Source: Haloferax gibbonsii ATCC 33959 (lineage in GTDB: Archaea; Halobacteriota; Halobacteria; Halobacteriales; Haloferacaceae). Taken from it: a DNA stretch of 61,036 bases. This document shows, in pieces, positions 58,753 through 61,036 of the stretch. The notes below the pieces were generated by a model. The model ran no database searches and was not told the origin of the DNA. It saw only the letters and a program-made list of their open reading frames with translations. A program made the position numbers and the translations under genes. The stretch covers positions 211 through 61,246 of the forward strand of contig NZ_AOLJ01000005.1 in NCBI RefSeq assembly GCF_000336775.1, read 5' to 3'. Within the stretch, counting starts at the first letter, position 1. Each line of letters begins with the position of its first letter.

Positions 58753-60396
58753 ATGACAGGCTCACCAATCCGCGATGAGATCGCCAACCTGTACGACGAG
58801 ATCGACACCCCCGTGTTCGCGATCGGGGTCTTCCTAACGGGCGTTCTCGTCTCGGCGTTAGCCTTTTACCCGAAAGCGTCGAGCACCGTGATCGGGAACG
58901 TCAACGAAGTCATCACGACGAACCTCTCGTGGTACTTTCAGGCGCTGATTTTCGCGCTCGTAATATTCTTCCTGTTCGTGATGATCAGCCCGTGGGGAGA
59001 GATTAAATTAGGCAAGCCGGACGAGCCGCCGGAGTTCAGCTACGGGTCGTACATCATGATGGTGTTCGCGGCGACCTTCGGGGCCGGAATCGTGTTCTGG
59101 GGGGCCGCAGAGACGCTGTCTCACTACGAGACCGTCCCTCCCTTAGTCAACGCGCAACCACAATCGGTCGGTGCGATGATCGGCGCGATGCAGTACACGA
59201 TGTTCCACTGGGGCATCTCGCCGTGGGTCAACCACATGATACTCTCGGTCCCGCTCGCGTACTACGTCCACCGCAAGGACGCGCCGATGAAACCCTCCTC
59301 GGTGTTCGCACCGCTTCTGGGCGTGAACAACTTGGATAAGCCATGGCTGAAGGTCGTCGACGTCATCGCCGTGGTCGCCGCGGCCGGCGGCGCGACCGTC
59401 ACCGTCGGCCTCGCCGCCCAACAGTTCATCACCGGACTGTCGTACAACTACGGCGTGTCGGTCGGTGACTTCGGGATTATCGCCCTCGTGACGGGGCTGA
59501 CGGTCGGCTACACCGCTTCGGCCGTGTTGGGAATCGAAAAGGGAATAAAGCGAGTGTCCACGTTCAACGTGGTACTCTTCCTGTTCATCCTCGTCTGCAT
59601 TCTCGTCTTCTCGCCGTTCGCGTCGATATTCAACCTTGGGACCGCTGGCATGGGGAGGTACATCGCGAACTTCGTCGATATGTCGCTGTACGTCAACGTG
59701 GGCGGCGGGCAGTCGTGGGTCGGCTCGTGGACGGTGTTCTACTGGGCGTGGTGGATTAGCTTCGCCCCGATGACCGGCATCTTCATCGCGCGCATCAGCC
59801 GCGGTCGGACGCTCAAACAGGTCATCTTCGGCGCGATGGTCGGCGGTACCGCCGCAACGCTTCCGTGGTTCGTCACCATGGGCGGCTACTCCATGCTGCT
59901 CCAGCACTCGGGGCAGGTCGACCTGCTGTCCATCATCGATTCCTACGGAATCTCAGTCGCCACGTACCCGATTCTGGCACAACTGCCGTTCGGGGAACTG
60001 TTCGTCGTGCTGTTCTTACTGCTCGTGTTCACCTTCCTCATCACGACCATCGACTCCGCGACGATCAGTTTGGCCATCCTCACCACCAGCGGGGGAACAC
60101 AGCACCCGTCAATTGCCAATCGGTTCGTCTGGGGCGTGGTTATCGGGCTACTCACGTCGCTGCTCCTGATAATCGGCGGCGTGGGAATCCTCCAGAACTT
60201 CACGATTATCGCCGGGCTCCCGATGGCGCTTCTCGCCTTGGTGACGGTGGTCGGGTTCGCGTATCAACTGGAGAAGAGCCGTCCCGTCCTACTCACGCGC
60301 GAAGAAGACTGGGGGTCGTCGAACGCGCTTGTGAACTGGATCTCGTCGGCGAAACAGTCACAAAGTAATTCTGATAAGAGTACGGACAATGATTAG
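58753..60396 (+). CDS. BCCT-family betaine/choline/carnitine transporter
   Basis: A 547-residue secondary transporter with twelve hydrophobic helices. BCCT family features are visible: the glycine-rich GAGIVFWGAAETLSHYETVP segment in the third helix region (with GWG-like FWGAAE), and WTVFYWAWWISFAPMTGIFIARISRGRT, the canonical BCCT signature with the Trp residues of the aromatic substrate box. It imports a quaternary ammonium compound with sodium or protons. The C-terminus (EDWGSSNALVNWISSAKQSQSNSDKSTDND) is short and polar, so it may lack the long osmosensory tail of BetP. It lies downstream of the 40-codon ORF and is near the HpcH aldolase. Confidence 0.92.
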   Translation: MTGSPIRDEIANLYDEIDTPVFAIGVFLTGVLVSALAFYPKASSTVIGNVNEVITTNLSWYFQALIFALVIFFLFVMISPWGEIKLGKPDEPPEFSYGSYIMMVFAATFGAGIVFWGAAETLSHYETVPPLVNAQPQSVGAMIGAMQYTMFHWGISPWVNHMILSVPLAYYVHRKDAPMKPSSVFAPLLGVNNLDKPWLKVVDVIAVVAAAGGATVTVGLAAQQFITGLSYNYGVSVGDFGIIALVTGLTVGYTASAVLGIEKGIKRVSTFNVVLFLFILVCILVFSPFASIFNLGTAGMGRYIANFVDMSLYVNVGGGQSWVGSWTVFYWAWWISFAPMTGIFIARISRGRTLKQVIFGAMVGGTAATLPWFVTMGGYSMLLQHSGQVDLLSIIDSYGISVATYPILAQLPFGELFVVLFLLLVFTFLITTIDSATISLAILTTSGGTQHPSIANRFVWGVVIGLLTSLLLIIGGVGILQNFTIIAGLPMALLALVTVVGFAYQLEKSRPVLLTREEDWGSSNALVNWISSAKQSQSNSDKSTDND

Positions 60397-60947
60397 TCAA
60401 ATATCGGTAACGAATCGGATTTGATGTAGTTCGGGACTTCACCAAGACCCGGTCAATTGTTTCTCCACACCATCGGGAGCGGACCGACCGCGCGACGGCC
60501 GAGTATTGTGAGAGCAGTCGATAGCTGCCCGAGACTGGTGGAGTCTCCCGACCATGGCTGCTCGTGAACGTCTCAGTACTCGTTTGACGCTGTAGCGCTA
60601 TTACCCCAGAGATGAGTTGAACGTTCAGTTTGTATTCGGGATTTCGGTTCGAACGGGTCGGAGATGTCGAATCCGGCACACCCGAACAGGGAACTCTGAA
60701 CGAATAGTGTTGGACAGAATTTACAAGCCATCTACCGATCCCTCAGCCGGTGTTCGAATCCCACTCTCGGGGTTCGAATCCACAACTTGCAGTGGGTGAT
60801 CGGGGTATCACCACCCGAATTCGCTGCCAGACACCGCTTCGTTCTGGCGTTAACCACATCGCCCCCGAACGTACGGTTATCGCGTTCCCTCTCGTGACCC
60901 CTTCACTTCTATATTGTATGTTTATTTTATGTTACTATGTCCCTAAA
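60397..60947. other. Intergenic region between the BCCT gene and the IS element
   Basis: About 550 bases with no supported gene. It contains a tandem pair of GTTCGAATCC boxes, at 60752-60761 and 60772-60781, 20 bases apart, each resembling the T arm of a tRNA gene. Flanking bases do not fold into a cloverleaf. These may be remnants of a tRNA or integration site. Confidence 0.45.
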
Positions 60948-61036
60948 GGCACTGTCTAGTTAAGCCAGTTTGAGGAACGAGCAGGTCGTTGAGTTAGTTG
61001 GTCAAGATGCTCGCAGACCTGCTCAGCGAGTGCTTT
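60948..61036 (+). mobile_element. 5' end of an IS6-family insertion sequence
   Basis: The left terminal inverted repeat GGCACTGTCTAGTTAA starts at 60948. Its first 15 bases are the reverse complement of the right end of the IS copy at 83-97. It is followed at 61007 by the transposase start. The element runs off the right edge. Both IS copies point the same way, so the window interior is flanked by direct repeats. Confidence 0.9.
61007..61036 (+). CDS. IS6-family transposase, N-terminal fragment (runs off right edge)
   Basis: Ten codons read MLADLLSECF, the characteristic start of haloarchaeal IS6-type transposases, located 59 bases inside the left inverted repeat. Only these residues lie in the window; the C-terminus of the same family is seen at bases 3-89, so together they show both ends of the protein. 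Confidence 0.85.
   Translation, partial: MLADLLSECF

Noticed and set aside
60720-60800. Candidate tRNA gene around the GTTCGAATCC boxes
   Set aside because: T-stem pairing is poor and no acceptor, D or anticodon arms could be built from the surrounding bases.
1-61036. CRISPR arrays, rRNA genes and replication origins
   Set aside because: No regularly spaced repeats, no ribosomal RNA sequence and no orc1/cdc6 gene or origin-box cluster were found on either strand.

Overview
The window is high-GC DNA from a halophilic archaeon, most likely a Haloferacales member (Haloferax-like). The evidence is acidic proteins rich in Asp and Glu, leaderless genes preceded by TATA boxes 24-33 bases before the start codon, haloarchaeal families (bacterio-opsin-activator HTH regulators, RdfA, archaea-specific SMC-related protein, DUF6498-like membrane proteins, CPxCG mini-proteins) and deoxyhypusine synthase. 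Taxonomy below order level is inference.

Both ends of the window lie inside an IS6-family insertion sequence. Bases 1-97 are the 3' end of one copy and 60948-61036 the 5' end of another, in the same orientation. The roughly 60.85 kb between them therefore sits between direct IS repeats. This could be a pseudo-compound transposon, or simply a contig that stops where a multi-copy IS begins.

Layout. 0.5-11.7 kb: nucleoside deaminase, zinc-ribbon mini-protein, a Bat-type multi-sensor regulator, a PAS histidine kinase, a LolA-like surface protein, a winged-helix regulator with a small membrane partner, and membrane proteins, interrupted by an 86-bp hairpin element at 7227-7312. 11.7-20.7 kb: a second DUF6498-like protein, a four-gene Fe3+/polyamine-type ABC importer beside deoxyhypusine synthase, DoxX, ComB-like phosphatase and a TIM-barrel isomerase. 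20.9-24.6 kb: an ECF-type vitamin or metal importer with a double ATPase and an unfamiliar substrate component. 24.8-29.0 kb: an orphan histidine kinase, RdfA and an SMC-related protein with two tandem operator-like palindromes. 29.5-36.6 kb: a hexuronate/mannonate cluster (IclR regulator, UxuA, TRAP transporter DctPQM, SDR and zinc dehydrogenase). 37.0-40.2 kb: a large beta-helix surface protein. 41.2-60.4 kb: an accessory catabolic island with two IclR regulators, an amidohydrolase coupled to a Rieske ferredoxin, an RraA-like protein, a quaternary-amine ABC importer, MFS, aldo/keto reductase, MDR oxidoreductase, saccharopine-dehydrogenase-like enzyme, universal stress protein, semialdehyde dehydrogenase, HpcH/HpaI aldolase and a BCCT carrier.

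The most promising undescribed material is the 41-60 kb island. It pairs two importers of betaine-like compounds with an unassigned degradation route, has a shared promoter element in front of two of its operons, and contains a 40-codon leaderless ORF directly in front of the BCCT gene. The tandem palindromes controlling the SMC-related gene, and a frameshifted fragment of a transporter whose paralogous copy is intact 1.8 kb away, are also notable. No rRNA, intact tRNA or CRISPR array was seen.
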